From Gordionus sp. m RMFG-2023 (lineage: Eukaryota; Nematomorpha; Gordioida; Chordodea; Parachordodidae): a stretch of DNA of 64,000 bases. The stretch is from NCBI RefSeq assembly GCF_954871325.1, contig NC_088776.1, positions 30,118,508-30,182,507 of the forward strand, written 5' to 3'. This document shows, piece by piece, positions 1 to 11,291 of this stretch (position 1 is its first letter; each line of letters opens with the position of its first letter). The position numbers and the translations under genes are program-made. Below the pieces are notes generated by a model, which worked only from the letters and a program-made list of their open reading frames with translations, searched no databases and was not told the origin of the DNA.

Positions 1-145
1 CATGATAATTGCCATATTTCCAAGGAACATCTTCATTGAATTTATAATTTAACATCTTTACAATATAAATGATACTTTTACCCTTTTGAGTCAAAAAATT
101 TCAAAAATCTTAAAAATAACGAATATGACAATTGTCACATTAAAA
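1..145. repeat. Fragment of the foldback-arm repeat family
   Basis: This stretch resembles the right arm of the large foldback element further on (around 15,625-15,700 and its satellite). Both share the order 'catcttcattga', 'acaatataaat', 'tttttaccc' and the palindromic core GACAATTGTCA. It is in the right-arm orientation and looks like the truncated end of another copy lying mostly outside the window. Confidence 0.6.
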
Positions 146-540
146 TATTATCCTTAAATAGATCATAAAATAACATAAATAAGTTAAATATAAATATTTA
201 AAAAAAAATTATTTTGAAAACCCACCTCTTTTAATATACTTAAGAAATATATAATTTTACAAAAATGATAAAAAAAACTATAAAAGATTTCACCTAAAAA
301 TTGTATATTTATTTATAATAAATTTCACAAAAGAATTCCTCAAAAAAGATATATTTACAAAGGAGATTTAAAATTTTTATTGAACTTCGAAATATATTTT
401 ACATAAAATCTTGGGCGTGAAAATCACTAATAAATTGTAACAAAAATAATATTACAATAGTAGCATATCATTTTTTATTAAAAAACATCAAATAATAAAT
501 AATATGTTGTTTTCTTTAAAATAAATGCATTCGCAATATA
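146..540. other. AT-rich stretch without recognisable gene
   Basis: Only AT-rich sequence with homopolymer runs is seen. No reading frame, terminal repeat or RNA gene is supported here. Confidence 0.5.
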
Positions 541-667
541 TTTATTGTTTCGCGAAATGCGCTCGCGATAATGACTTCGCGCAAACATAATCGCGATAAT
601 GACTTCGCGCAAAAATAATCGCGATAAAAAATTCGCTAAAATGTATTCGCTCTAATAACGCGGTTAA
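541..667. repeat. TTCGCG-rich repeat, left part
   Basis: Short irregular repeats built on 'tcgcgataatgacttcgcgc' stand out as GC-rich against the AT-rich background. The same kind of repeat resumes at 26,284-26,425 after the hAT-like right end. The 8 bases before the hAT-like element here (GGTTTCGC) and the 8 after its right end there (TGTTTCGC) agree at 7 positions. This suggests one repeat unit split by a 25.6-kb insertion stack. Confidence 0.6.
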
Positions 668-961
668 GGTTTCGCCAGAGACCTGCAGAGGTACCATTTG
701 TACGGCCCGGCCCGGCGCGGATTGTTTTTTCAAAAATATTACGGCCCGGCCCGGGTTTAAAAATTTTAGGCCCGGCCCGAATATTTAAAAAAAAATTGGG
801 GGGGGGGGCAGCTTGGATTTTAAAAAAAAATTATTTTAGTCCCGGTGTAGTATTGTAAAAACAATACCATCTAAATTCAATACGGTATTGATTCTACAAT
901 ATTCTAAAATTAATGCCGTATTGATAATTTATGACCGAACCTCAACTTTTAAGAATAAAAC

Positions 962-1735
962 CTAAAATTTATGAATGAAATCGGTACATTTAAATTTATA
1001 ATTATATTTATTATATCAAGCAATAACAATTAAATATCAAAATAGGAGAATATAAGTAACAGAAAAATATCATTTGCTGCTAATACTTAGTGACAGAAAA
1101 TATTTTTCCTTTACTGCTTTAAAATATCACAAATTTTTTAATGATGGTACACTTAAATTATATAATTATAATTTTATATCAAGCAAGTACAGATAAATGT
1201 CAAAAATATTCTTTATTGCTAATACTTATAACAGGAAAATATTCTTCTTTATTGCTATAAAATATCACAAATTTTTTAATGAATCAAATTGGTACATTTA
1301 AATTTATAATTATATTTATATCAATTGTGCCAATACTTGCTTTAAAATATCACCTAATTTTTAATGAATCAAATTGGTACATTTAATTTATATTTATAAT
1401 ATCAAGCAATAACAATTAAATATCAAACAATAAGAGAATATAAGTAACAGAAAAATATCATTTGCTGCCAATACTTAGTGACAGAAAATAGCCTTCCTTT
1501 ACTGCTTTAAAATATTACAATTTTTAATGATCAAATTGGTACATTTAAATTTATAATTATAATTTTATATCAAGCAGGAACAGATAAATATCAAAAATAT
1601 CGTTTATTGCTAATACTTATAACAGGAAAATATTCTACTGCTCACAAAATTTTTAATGAATCAAATTGGTACATTTAGATTTATAATTATAAATTTTATC
1701 AAGCAATAACAGATAAATATCAAACAATAAAAGAA
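962..1735 (+). repeat. Degenerate tandem repeats derived from an integrase-gene exon
   Basis: About five variable-length units recur, each with 'aatgaatcaaattggtacat', 'tatcaagcaataacagataa', 'caataagagaatataagtaa' and 'ttactgctttaaaatatcac'. The last unit (about 1,690-1,760) reads in frame as FYQAITDKYQTIKEYL, which looks like the N-terminal part of the adjoining integrase-like protein. The repeats therefore seem to be tandem duplications of an exon and its flank. Confidence 0.6.
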
Positions 1736-3080
1736 TATCTAGTAACAGGAAAATATCCTTTACTCCTTAAAAATGATCCAGGTAAAAAAAATAATTTTAG
1801 ATGTACGGAAAACAATTTTATTGTTAAAGAAGATTTTCTTTATAGAAAAATAAAGAAGGTAAATGTGATCACAAAATAATAATTTCTATTTATTTATTAG
1901 AAGCAGAGAAACAAAGGATAATATCTATTATTAACCAAGGATCAGATATATCCCTAGAATCTAAAGCTATTGGTGCCCACCTAGGCATTAATAAAACTCA
2001 ACTTAAACTCTCTGAAAGGTATTTATTATGGTGTTAATTTTGTGTTTATAGATATTGGTGGCCAAAACAAGACACTATTGATTTTATAAAATCATGTGAT
2101 AGATGTCAAAAGGCCAATACAAGATTTTTAAAAATTTCTTCTACTTTGAATCCAATAGATGTACCACCTCTTCCATGGGCTCAAATAGGAATTGATCTTT
2201 GCAGCCTGCCCACTTCAGAATAAGGCTACACATTTATTGCAGTTGCCTCTGATTGTTTCACAAAAGGGGTTGAGGCAGAACCTATGAAATCAAAGACAGC
2301 TGAAGAGACTTGTAAATTTATTTATGGTCTGATTTGCAGCCATGGCTGCGCAACTGTAAATCAAATTATATAAATATATATCAGTTAAAAAATGTGCATT
2401 TATGATAATTTATAAACTTTTGATTTTATACAATATAGATACAAATCAATGATCAAGAGAGTTTGTGAATGAAATGGCCACGAGATTACATATGACAGGG
2501 ACGAAGCAACGCATTTGCAGTGCATATCATCCTCAAGCTAATGGGTTGACAGAAAGGAATAATCGTACTATTCAAAACTTAATGTTAAAGGTTTTGAGTG
2601 ATGATCAAACACTATGGCCTAGGGTTCTTCCGGGGGTATTATTTGCAATGCAAACCAGTGTCCACAAATCTACAGGATTCACCCCATTTTATATGATGTA
2701 TGGTCGGAACGCAAAGCTGCCATCAGAAATTTGAAAATTGAGCCAGATATTGTTAAGGAAATCAATAATAATATTGAGAATGACTTTGAAGAGAGTGAAT
2801 AGAAAGAATAATGAACCTATCAGTCGTATGGAAAAGGGCAAAAGAAAATATACTTGTTGCCCAAGATAGACAAAAAAGGGATTATCAAAAAAGGCAAAAG
2901 GATAAAATTCCTTATGAAGTCGGGCAACAGGTTCTGATCTGGAACTCACGACGTGTGAATAGAAAAGGTGGAAAAATGTCCGAATCGCTGCTTGAGCAAA
3001 GAGATCACAGGCAGCGAGGATCACCATGCAATTATAAGGGGATCTATAATCTCTTATATGATGCTGTTGGAAAATAATGA
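1690..3080 (+). pseudogene. Ginger/Gypsy-type integrase remnant, copy 1
   Basis: Read on the + strand, this is the relic of a DDE integrase gene. An N-terminal part (1,690-1,860) is followed by a zinc-binding region ending in YWWPKQDTIDFIKSCDRCQK (about 1,910-2,130). The catalytic core follows: a first acidic block at PWAQIGIDLC, a second at the 'INDQ' block near 2,445, and a third at YHPQANGLTERNNRTIQN. After FTPFYMMYGR comes a basic tail rich in Lys/Arg (2,810-2,980) like the region after the core in these proteins. Integrase genes of Ginger DNA transposons closely resemble those of Gypsy elements. The surrounding inverted termini favour Ginger. The copy is old and broken in several places and is presented only as a fossil. 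Confidence 0.75.
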
Positions 3081-3468
3081 TATTTTTACTGATGGGGAAA
3101 AACATAATAAAACATTTGGTTGATACAAAAAAACATCAACTTATATCGTGGGCGTATAAATAAGATATCGTAGCATCTGCTACGTTTTTCCAGACGCCAT
3201 TTATTATTTATTGTAAAAATGGAAATGAAATATATTACATATTCTGCATTATCAAAAATGGATTGTATAAAAAATTTTAATTTAATATATATTTGATAAA
3301 TGCATCTTCAGATCATTTTAATCGTATTATAGTGTAATATACACCTCAATTTTTTGTGATAATTATGTTTCCTTTTTTGGGATATATTTTCTTTTTATAA
3401 TATTTTTCTTGTTTTAAAGATCTTCTTTGAAGATTTTTGAGCGAGATCTAGCTCAAAAATTTGAGCAA
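3081..3468. other. Non-coding flank before the foldback element
   Basis: No gene is seen. The stretch ends in clustered AGATCT / GATCTTC palindromes (3,420-3,468), including GAGCAA at 3,463-3,468. GAGCAA also follows the far end of the foldback at 16,065-16,070. Confidence 0.45.
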
Positions 3469-6316
3469 GATCTTTGAAGATCGTAAAATTTGAAGATCTT
3501 TTATATTTTAAAATTTTGTTGAACGATCTTCAAAGATCTTCATGATATTTATTTTTACCCCTTTATTAAAAGCCCAGATGTTTTTCAATTTTATTAATAT
3601 ATTATTTCTTTTATGTTTTATACCTCTCCTCCTGCTTTGATGAAAGGAAAAAATATTATTTATTTTTTAAGCATGTTAAATTAAAATATAAATTCAATAA
3701 AGATGCACCGACAATTTTCATAATCGTATTTTATAAAAAAAGTTTTACCACAGAAGGGTAAAAATTTAATTTATTATATTATTAATAAAATGTTAAATTC
3801 AGAGCGATAATTTTTCTAATCGTTATTTTTACATAAATGGGTAAAAATTAATATTGTAAAAAAATTTAAGTTAAAATTTCAATGAAGATTTATTTTAATT
3901 TGTAACACAAAAAATTGACAATTGTCATAATCGTTTTACTTAACTTTTTTGATTTTTTTTACGCAAACATGTTAAAATTTTTAATATTAAGATGTATAGT
4001 TTAAATTTAAATAAAGATGTACCATAGAAAAGTGACAATTGTCATAATCGTTATTATATTAATTAACTTTTTTGATTTTTTTTTAAGCATACAGGTTAAA
4101 ATTTTTATTATTAAGATGTAAAATTTAAATTTAAATAAAGATGTACCATAGAAAAGTGACAATTGTCATAATCGTTTTACTTAACTTTTTGATTTTTTTT
4201 TACGCAAACAGGTTAAAATTTTTATTATTAAGATGTAAAATTTAAATAAAGATGTACCATAGAAAAGTGACAATTGTCTTAATCGTTTTACTTAATTTTT
4301 TTGATTTTTTTTTACGCAAACAGGTTAGAATTTTTATTATTAAGATGTAAAATTTAAATTTAAATAAAGATGTACCATAGAAAAGTGACAATTGTCATAA
4401 TCGTTTTACTTAACTTTTTTGATTTTTTTTTACGCAAACAGGTTAAATTTTTTATTATTAAGATGTAAAATTTAAATTTAAATAAAGATGTACCATAGAA
4501 AAGTGACAATTGTCATAATCGTTATTACTTAACTTTTTTGATTTTTTTTTAAGCATACAGGTTAAAATTTTTATTATTAAGATGTAAAATTTAAATTTAA
4601 ATAAAGATGTACCATAGAAAAGTGACAATTGTCATAATCGTTTTACTTAACTTTTTTGATTTTTTTTTACGCAAACAGGTTAAAAAAATTTTTATTTAGA
4701 TGTAAAATTAAAATTTTAATAAAGATATACCATAGAAATGTGACATTTGTCATATTCATTTTTATTTAACTTTTTTAATTTTTTTTGACGCAAACAGGTT
4801 AAAATTGTTAATATTAAGATGTATAGTTTAAATTTAAATAAAGATGTACCATAGAAAAATGACAATTGTCATAATCGTTATTATATTACTTAACTTTTTT
4901 GATTTTTTTTTAAGCATACAAATTAAAATTTTTATTATTAAGATGTAAAATTTAAATTTAAATAAAGATGTACCATAGAAAAGTGACAATTGTCATAATC
5001 GTTTTACTTAACTTTTTTGATTTTGTTTTACGCAAACAGGTTAAATTTTTTATTATTAAGATGTAAAATTTAAATTTAAATAAAGATGTACCATAGAAAA
5101 GTGACAATTGTCATAATCGTTATTACTTAACTTTTTTGATTTTTTTTTAAGCATACAGGTTAAAATTTTTATTATTAAGATGTAAAATTTAAATTTAAAA
5201 AAGATGTACCATAGAAAAGTGACAATTGTCATAATCGTTTTACTTAACTTTTTTGATTTTTTTTTACGCAAACAGGTTAAATTTTTTATTATTAAGATGT
5301 AAAATTTAAATTTAAATAAAGATGTACCATAGAAAAGTGACAATTGTCATAATCGTTATTACTTAACTTTTTTGATTTTTTTTAAGCATACAGGTTAAAA
5401 TTTTTATTATTAAGATGTAAAATTTAAATTTAAATAAAGATGTACCATAGAAAAGTGACAATTGTCATAATCGTTTTACTTAACTTTTTTGATTTTTTTT
5501 TACGCAAACAGGTTAAAAAATTTTTTATTTAGATGTAAAATTAAAATTTTAATAAAGATATACCATAGAAATGTGACATTTGTCATATTCATTTTTATTT
5601 AACTTTTTTGATTTTTTGATTTTTTTTGACGCAAGGTTAAAATTTATATTACTAAGATGTAAAATTAAAATAAAGATTGACCATAGAAAAGTGACAGTCA
5701 TAATGTTATTATAATACCTTTTTGAACCTTTTTAGATATAATATAGAAAACTGATAATTGTCATATGTAATATTATAAAATTTTATAAAATTTAAACAAG
5801 CATAAAACAGATATTTTGACAATTATTGATTATTTCAAAATTATTGAAAAAAATATATATATTGTGTTAACCAGTTTTATTTTCAGAACTGTGCCACCCC
5901 ATCTAATTTTAAAAAATAAACGTCCCAAATCTAATTTTTTGAGAAAAAATGTTTGCTTAGTATGTTTCTTAAATTTTTGGCTTTATTATTTGATTACAAA
6001 ATATTTAAAAAAGATGCCTTCTAAGTTCTAACTTCTTTATTTGAGCATTATTTAATATTAAGTAAAAGTCGTGCTTTATCTATTTACAACGACCAAGATT
6101 TTCAGGGCAATAAGATATAGGTAAAATAAGTCAAGTCCAACTTTTTTAAATATATTTATTGGTTAATTTTCTTAGTTGGGCTTGGGTCGAAATATCTTAG
6201 TTTTTGGTAAGATTTTTGGTCAAGAAAATAAACCAGACCCAACTCATTCAAATGAATAGACTTATTATTTTTTTATCCTGAAAATATTGTATATTTTTTT
6301 ATTTTACTATACCAAC
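3469..6316 (+). repeat. Left arm of foldback 1
   Basis: The outer 0.45 kb is unique to the arms and carries 'aagcccagatgtttttcaat'. The middle (3.9-5.7 kb) is the tandem array. The inner 0.6 kb (5,740-6,316) matches the reverse complement of 12,868-13,610, for example 'cgtcccaaatctaatttttt' against 'cgtccccaatctaatttttt'. Open frames in this arm are repeat artefacts. Confidence 0.75.
3910..5700 (+). repeat. ~118-bp satellite array, left (about 15 units)
   Basis: Each unit carries 'agatgtaccatagaaaagtg', then the palindrome TGACAATTGTCA, 'taatcgttttacttaac', a T-run and 'acgcaaacaggttaaaattt'. The cores lie 117-121 bp apart (for example near 4,037, 4,155, 4,268, 4,386 and 4,503). Two alternating subtypes (acgcaaac and aagcatac) suggest growth partly by two-unit blocks. 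Edge units are more diverged than central ones. Confidence 0.85.
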
Positions 6317-6774
6317 CAGGGTTGCCAGATGTCACAATTTAGCTGTGACGATTTCATACCTAATTTTTTTACTTAATCACGTTTCCTCACACTTCACGAT
6401 TTTCTCACGTTTTTTGAGTAAATTAAAATAATCACACTTAGTCTCAGACTTTTTCTCTCGTTTTTTAATATTTTTAAAAACAAATATAAAATTTTTAATT
6501 AATTTTATTTTAAAATATTTATAAAAATTGTCGTATAATAGTCCAGCTAACCAATCATATTCATTGATCAATTACCCACAACCCAAATTCAATTTAAAGA
6601 AAGTTTATCATCAAATAATATGAATTAAATAACTATATATTATGGATTTTATAAATCTAAGATTAAAACTCGTAAACTTAATCATTAATTAAATTTTTTT
6701 CTTTATTAAATAAAATAATTTTTTTAATTTTTATTATGAAAAAAAATTCTATAATTTATAATTTTTTTTTATTT

Positions 6775-7500
6775 GACAACGACAATATTTTTGCGACATG
6801 CAGCTCATGCCATAAAAAGCTCAAATCAATTCCATGAAAGATATTTTAAATATATTTTATTTTTATTATTGGTTTTTCTTTTTAAAGTTACAACTACCAA
6901 ATTTTTATATTTTCGTCATTTAAATTTTAGAACAATTAGGGTGTGTAACGTAATCTATATTTAAGCTAATAAAGACTTTGGCCAATTTAAAATTTTTGCA
7001 AATTTCTGGCTATACCTGTAGAAAAATATCTTCACAAGTAATTTTTTTTTCCTAGTCCGTTGTTCTCGCCCAACTCTCATTAGTTAATCAAACAAAATCT
7101 TATGAATTAAAGGACAATTAAAAAGAGGCTTATAATTTTTCTTCTATTTTTATAGTCATTCACCAAACCTATTAACAAATGATTTATAGCGAAATTAAAA
7201 TTAATTCGATACCGAATATATATATTTTATAACAACCTCCAATTGTTTTATTTTTACACAGCCTACCTAGTTTAAAAATGATTTAATAATCTTATAATTC
7301 AAATATATTTGCATTTTACAGCTAATCTTAAAAGACATATTTTAAGTCAACATCCTAATATTGCAGCTAATTTGAAATCAGATGAAGTTAACATTTGTGA
7401 TACGTCAACAGCAAGTTCGCAGTCAAACGAGAAGACAACCCAAACAATTAAAATCGTCATGAGCAAATCGAAAGTATTTATTACATACATTAAACAATAA
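6775..7500 (+). pseudogene. BED zinc-finger exons of the hAT transposase
   Basis: Two pieces look like one BED finger split by an intron. The first (about 6,772-6,835) reads FDNDNIFATCSSCHKKLK and supplies the C-x2-C pair. The second opens at a plausible acceptor (tttacag before 7,311) and reads NLKRHILSQHPNI, supplying the two histidines. It then runs on through a Ser/Thr/Lys-rich linker to 7,500. BED fingers bind DNA at the N-terminus of many hAT transposases, and the catalytic part follows at 9,488 in the same direction. The first piece runs into a stop soon after the cysteines and no clean donor site is seen there, so the gene is decayed. The pairing is an inference from motif order and position. 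Confidence 0.6.
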
Positions 7501-7590
7501 ATCACTATAATATAATCAACTTTTTGTTGTTAAATGTAGAATTTAATTTTTTAAAATAATTTTTAACTCGGGTTTAATTTATTTTTAAGG

Positions 7591-8824
7591 AATCTAAGAA
7601 AATAATTCCCCGTGAAGAAAAATCCCCGGAAGATTACTCCCCTGAAAAAAATTCCCTATGAAAATAATTCCCCTGAAAAAAAAATCCCAAAGAAAATAAT
7701 TTCCCGGAAAATAATTTCCATATTTTTTGATCCCTATATAATATTAAATTATTTTTAGAAAATTAACAAAATAGTAAAAAAAATCCCCGGAAAAAAAAAC
7801 CATTTTTAAAATAAGCCCTTGTAATCATTGATTTGGATATATACTTTTTTAAAAATTTATAATCAGATATAAATTTTAAAATCAATAGTATTGTATTAAA
7901 TTAACATAAAAAACATCCATTTTGTTATTTTTAACCGGGATTCAGACTGATATAAACGTACGGAACAGAATATATTCTGTTATTCTTATTTAATGTTATA
8001 TAAATCATTTTTACCTTAGTGGCGTTTAGGTTGGAAATACCCCTCCCCTTTTCATGGTAAATATTAGAGACCTGCAGAGGTGCCATTTGTACGGCCAGTT
8101 CCAGCCCGGATTTTATTTTGAAAAAATTTTCGGCCCGGCCCGGATTTTTTTTCAGAAATTATTTTCGGCACCCGGCCCGGATTTTATATTTTCAGACCCG
8201 GCCTGGACAGGCTTTGTTTAAAAAGAAATTTTCAGGCCCGGCTCTTATTTTTTAAAAATATATTCTATTTATTTTTGATTTTTATGGCTAATAATGGCGA
8301 TTTCATATATTTGGGTTTTTTTTAAAAAAATAATTTCAGGCCCGGCCCGGGTATATTTAAAAAAATTAAAATACGGTCCAAGCTTAGGGCCGGGCCTGCA
8401 GGTCTCTGGTAAATATAATATGGTTAATTAATATTAATTATTGAAATCTAGATAAAAAGTAGATTATGGAAATAATATCCCTCTTTCTAGGAAAAAATTT
8501 GTTTTCACTTTTTTTTTTCAATTTTAAATTGAAACTATAATTTTCATCTATTCTATAAAAATCTATCATGGTTTGTTTCTAAGATGTCAGAAATCTATAC
8601 TTTTTATGCTATCTACTAAATTATAAAGTATCAAAGCTACCAACCTATCAGTTCTCATATTTTTAAATAATGCTAAAAAATCCTCAAACGTCGAGAATAA
8701 ATACTCAACTTTCAGAAAATACTGAATATAATTTTTTAGAAATATTTTCGTTATTTTAGCGGCAGGGTTATTTATAATAATTTTAAAAAAAATCCGGTTT
8801 TTTCCGGGGATTTATTTTCTAATA
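7591..8824. mobile_element. MULE-type MITE A
   Basis: The left end has repeated 'aataattccccg' / 'aaaaatccccgg' motifs like the terminal repeats of the MULE at 20.9-25.5 kb. The right end reads TTTTTTCCGGGGATTTATTT. The interior (7,800-8,060 and 8,410-8,790) is a direct counterpart of 32,717-33,360; both share 'aaaataagcccttg' and 'tataaacgtacggaacagaa'. TTTAATTTA lies at 7,573-7,581 and 8,825-8,833, a possible 9-bp target duplication. The exact left border is uncertain by a dozen bases. It is non-coding and lies in the hAT transposase intron. Confidence 0.65.
8065..8408. mobile_element. hAT-like GGCCCGG MITE, short complete copy
   Basis: The ends are TAGAGACCTGCAG and CTGCAGGTCTCTG, with GGCCCGG blocks inside. 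The perfect 8-bp target duplication GTAAATAT lies at 8,057-8,064 and 8,409-8,416. The related MITE at 33 kb has the undisturbed site 'ggtaaatataat' at the same place, giving the empty-site proof. Length is 344 bp. Confidence 0.85.
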
Positions 8825-8843
8825 TTTAATTTATAATCTATGG

Positions 8844-9310
8844 AGGTCCGTGAAGTTGGCCGAACGATTGGAAGCACTAACGATGAATCATATGTCATTT
8901 TTTATCGCTTCGTTAGTGCTTGTTAGTGCTTCAATCCGTATAGTAGCCGAATTTAAGGAAAAAAAGTAACAAGCAAAAATAAAAATTTGTGCCAATTTCA
9001 CGCTTAAAAGTCGATTGGAAGCACTAACGATGAAACTTATATCATTCTTTAGTGCTTCGTTAGTAGAGGTTAGTGCTTCAATCAGTTTTGTAGCCGAATT
9101 TAAGAATAAAAAGTTATTAAAATTTTCTAGCCGAAATTTGACCTCTAAAAATTCTTTAACGTCTTACAATTTTTTCATATGACGGTTAACAAAATAAATT
9201 ACGGAATTTAAATATACTAATTAAGCACTAAATAATGGCGAAAACCGGATGTTTAGTACTCCTATAGTTTTTGTTTCGGCACGTCGCCATTATTTGTTTA
9301 TTTTTGTTTT
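8844..9310. mobile_element. Short derivative of the foldback-2 family
   Basis: It opens with AGGTCCGTGAAGTTGGCCG, like the termini of the foldback at 40.3-45.3 kb. Two 'gaagcactaacgatgaa' blocks follow, then part of the inverted half ('aataatggcgaaaaccggat'). It looks like an internally deleted copy. Its right border is not sharp. Confidence 0.6.
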
Positions 9311-9487
9311 TTTCGTGATAGATTACGTTCAGAGTAAAAAAATCTGATTGATTACCAAATAAAATATAAAAGGTATTTTTGAATCTGATTTGACCTGAAA
9401 GTTGAATTTTGCAGGGTTCTAAAATAATTATTAATTTTAAATATCTTATTATTTTTTTCAAAAATAAATTAGGTTTACGAATCGGTT

Positions 9488-11291
9488 GTGGGATTAATTG
9501 CCATTAACAACTTGCCAATTAATTTAGTAACATATGAATCATTCAGGCTATTATTAGATCCAATAGTCCAATCGTTGAATATGACTATAAACAAACATAT
9601 CGTAATTGATAAAATAAAATATGCTGCGTCAGAAATAAGATGCCAGATAATGCAACAACTAAAAAATAAGCTCATTTCTTTGAAGATAGATACTGCCACA
9701 AGATTTCAAAAATCAGTGTTGGGGGTTAATGCCCAATTTATTATGGATGATAAGATCGAAATTCGAACTTTGGGTATGTTAGAAATTGTAAAGGCACACA
9801 CGGCGTCTAATTTAAAGGAAGAAATAGATAATTTATTAAAACAGTATAATATATGTTTGAGCCAAATATACAGTATAACAGTTGACAATGGTGCTAATAT
9901 GGTTAAAACCGTTGAAATGATAGCCGAAGAACAGCTAATTACTCATCTTGATCTTTATAAAGATGCCTTCTCAGAAAATTTGTCCCAAATGAATGATAAT
10001 GAGTCTTCATCGCAAATAATTAACGATTCTCTAAATGATAAAGAGATCGCCCAGGCAAATGACAGCCCTATTTCAAATATAAATGATAGTGATTCGTCTG
10101 AGGAGTATATTATACATAATCAAAATCAAGATGATCTTCAACACGATGATGAAGATGAAATAAATGATGACTTGGAAAATTTAATAAATGATCTAAGAAA
10201 ATCATTTGGGCTGATTTGTGTGCGTTGTTGTGCCCATACAATTCAATTAGGGGTTAATGATTTTATAAAAAAAATTATTAAGGAGGACCTAGATGAAATA
10301 AGATCGATTCTTAGATTATTTAAATCACAAAAATATAAAAATTTATATACACTAGAAAAAGTTAATAAACCAGTGTTGGACACTGTCACTAGGTGGAATA
10401 GCACCTATAGAATGCTAAAAAATCTGAATGATAATATAATTTTTTACATTAAAATGGGGCAAATATATTCTGATAACATTTATTAATTCGCGACTGTGGG
10501 ATAGAATTCAAACATATCTCACAGTATTATCGCCGGCTAATACATGTACAATAAAATTACAAGAAAAATCTTGTACCATAGGGGATTTTTTTAAACTCTG
10601 GCTGGAATGCAAATTAGATTTAGAGGAAATCAATAACGAATTCTCTAATGATTTGATAAAATGTTTTGATAACCGTCAGAAATATTTATTCGATAATAAT
10701 GTATTTAGAAGTGGGATCTACATGGATCCCAGATTTAATTATCAAAATGGAATCTATCCATCTGAATAGGATAAATTACAGGCTAGGGTAAATTTATAAT
10801 ATTTGACTTTAAATTAAATATAATAAAATTTATTTTAGGACCATCTGATGTCTACGTGGAGACAAATTCAAATCTTTAATAATCCAAAAGATAATCAATC
10901 TCTGATTGGCTCTCCTGTTATTCCTATCAGTTCTTAAAAAACCAGGCTGGATTTATATTTGGAGCGAGAAAGCGCGATTGCTCCAATATACCAAAATATT
11001 GAAAATATCGATATGAAGACCAAAATAAATGGTTTAATATATGGCCAAAAATTGCCATCTGATCAAAATATTTTGCAGTATTGGCAATCCAAAACATATC
11101 AAGATCCTGAATTATATACCCTCTCTCGAGTAGTTCTAGCTGCTCCTTGTTTTCAAGTGTCGGTTGAAAGATCCTTCAGTGCCCTAGGATTGATCGTAAC
11201 GCCTTTACGAACCAGATTGGACAAATCTACTTTAAACGATATTTTATTAATCAAGCTTAATAAAAATTTATTAAACAACGTTATATTATGA
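9488..11291 (+). pseudogene. hAT transposase, catalytic and dimerisation parts
   Basis: A 332-residue open frame (9,488-10,486) holds the hAT RNase-H-like core. It starts with NNLPINLVTYESFRLLLDPI. It then has a second-acidic-residue block SITVDNGANMVK, a long Asp/Asn-rich acidic insertion (about residues 160-235), the conserved RCCAHTIQLGV, and DTVTRWNSTYRML. A frame change near 10,475 leads into LWDRIQTYLTVLSPANTCT and on to about 10,796. An apparent GT-AG intron follows (about 10,786-10,838). The end (10,840-11,291) carries the hAT dimerisation motif VERSFSALGLIVTPLRTRLD after an in-frame stop near 10,936. The protein would cut and join transposon ends. Upstream BED exons at 6.8-7.5 kb probably belong to it. 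It is inactive as it stands. Confidence 0.85.

Larger units (their letters stand above)
6318..11291 (+). mobile_element. BED-finger hAT element (left end and transposase)
   Basis: CAGGGTTGCCAGATGTCAC at 6,318 is a typical hAT left terminus. A split BED zinc finger and a hAT transposase follow on the same strand (6.78-11.29 kb). The matching right end (CATCTGGCAACCCTG) was not found before the inner end of the right foldback arm, so the 3' border is open. Two younger insertions sit in the intron between finger and catalytic part. Confidence 0.6.

Noticed and set aside
541-733. 63-codon frame on the - strand in the TTCGCG repeat
   Set aside because: Low-complexity repeat translation crossing a transposon border.
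1690-3080. LTR retrotransposon
   Set aside because: The integrase part alone would allow it, but no LTRs, gag, protease or reverse transcriptase are seen and the block lies between short inverted termini with a 4-bp duplication.
5056-5343. 95-codon frame on the - strand in the left satellite array
   Set aside because: The repeated peptide mirrors the satellite unit; no family resemblance.
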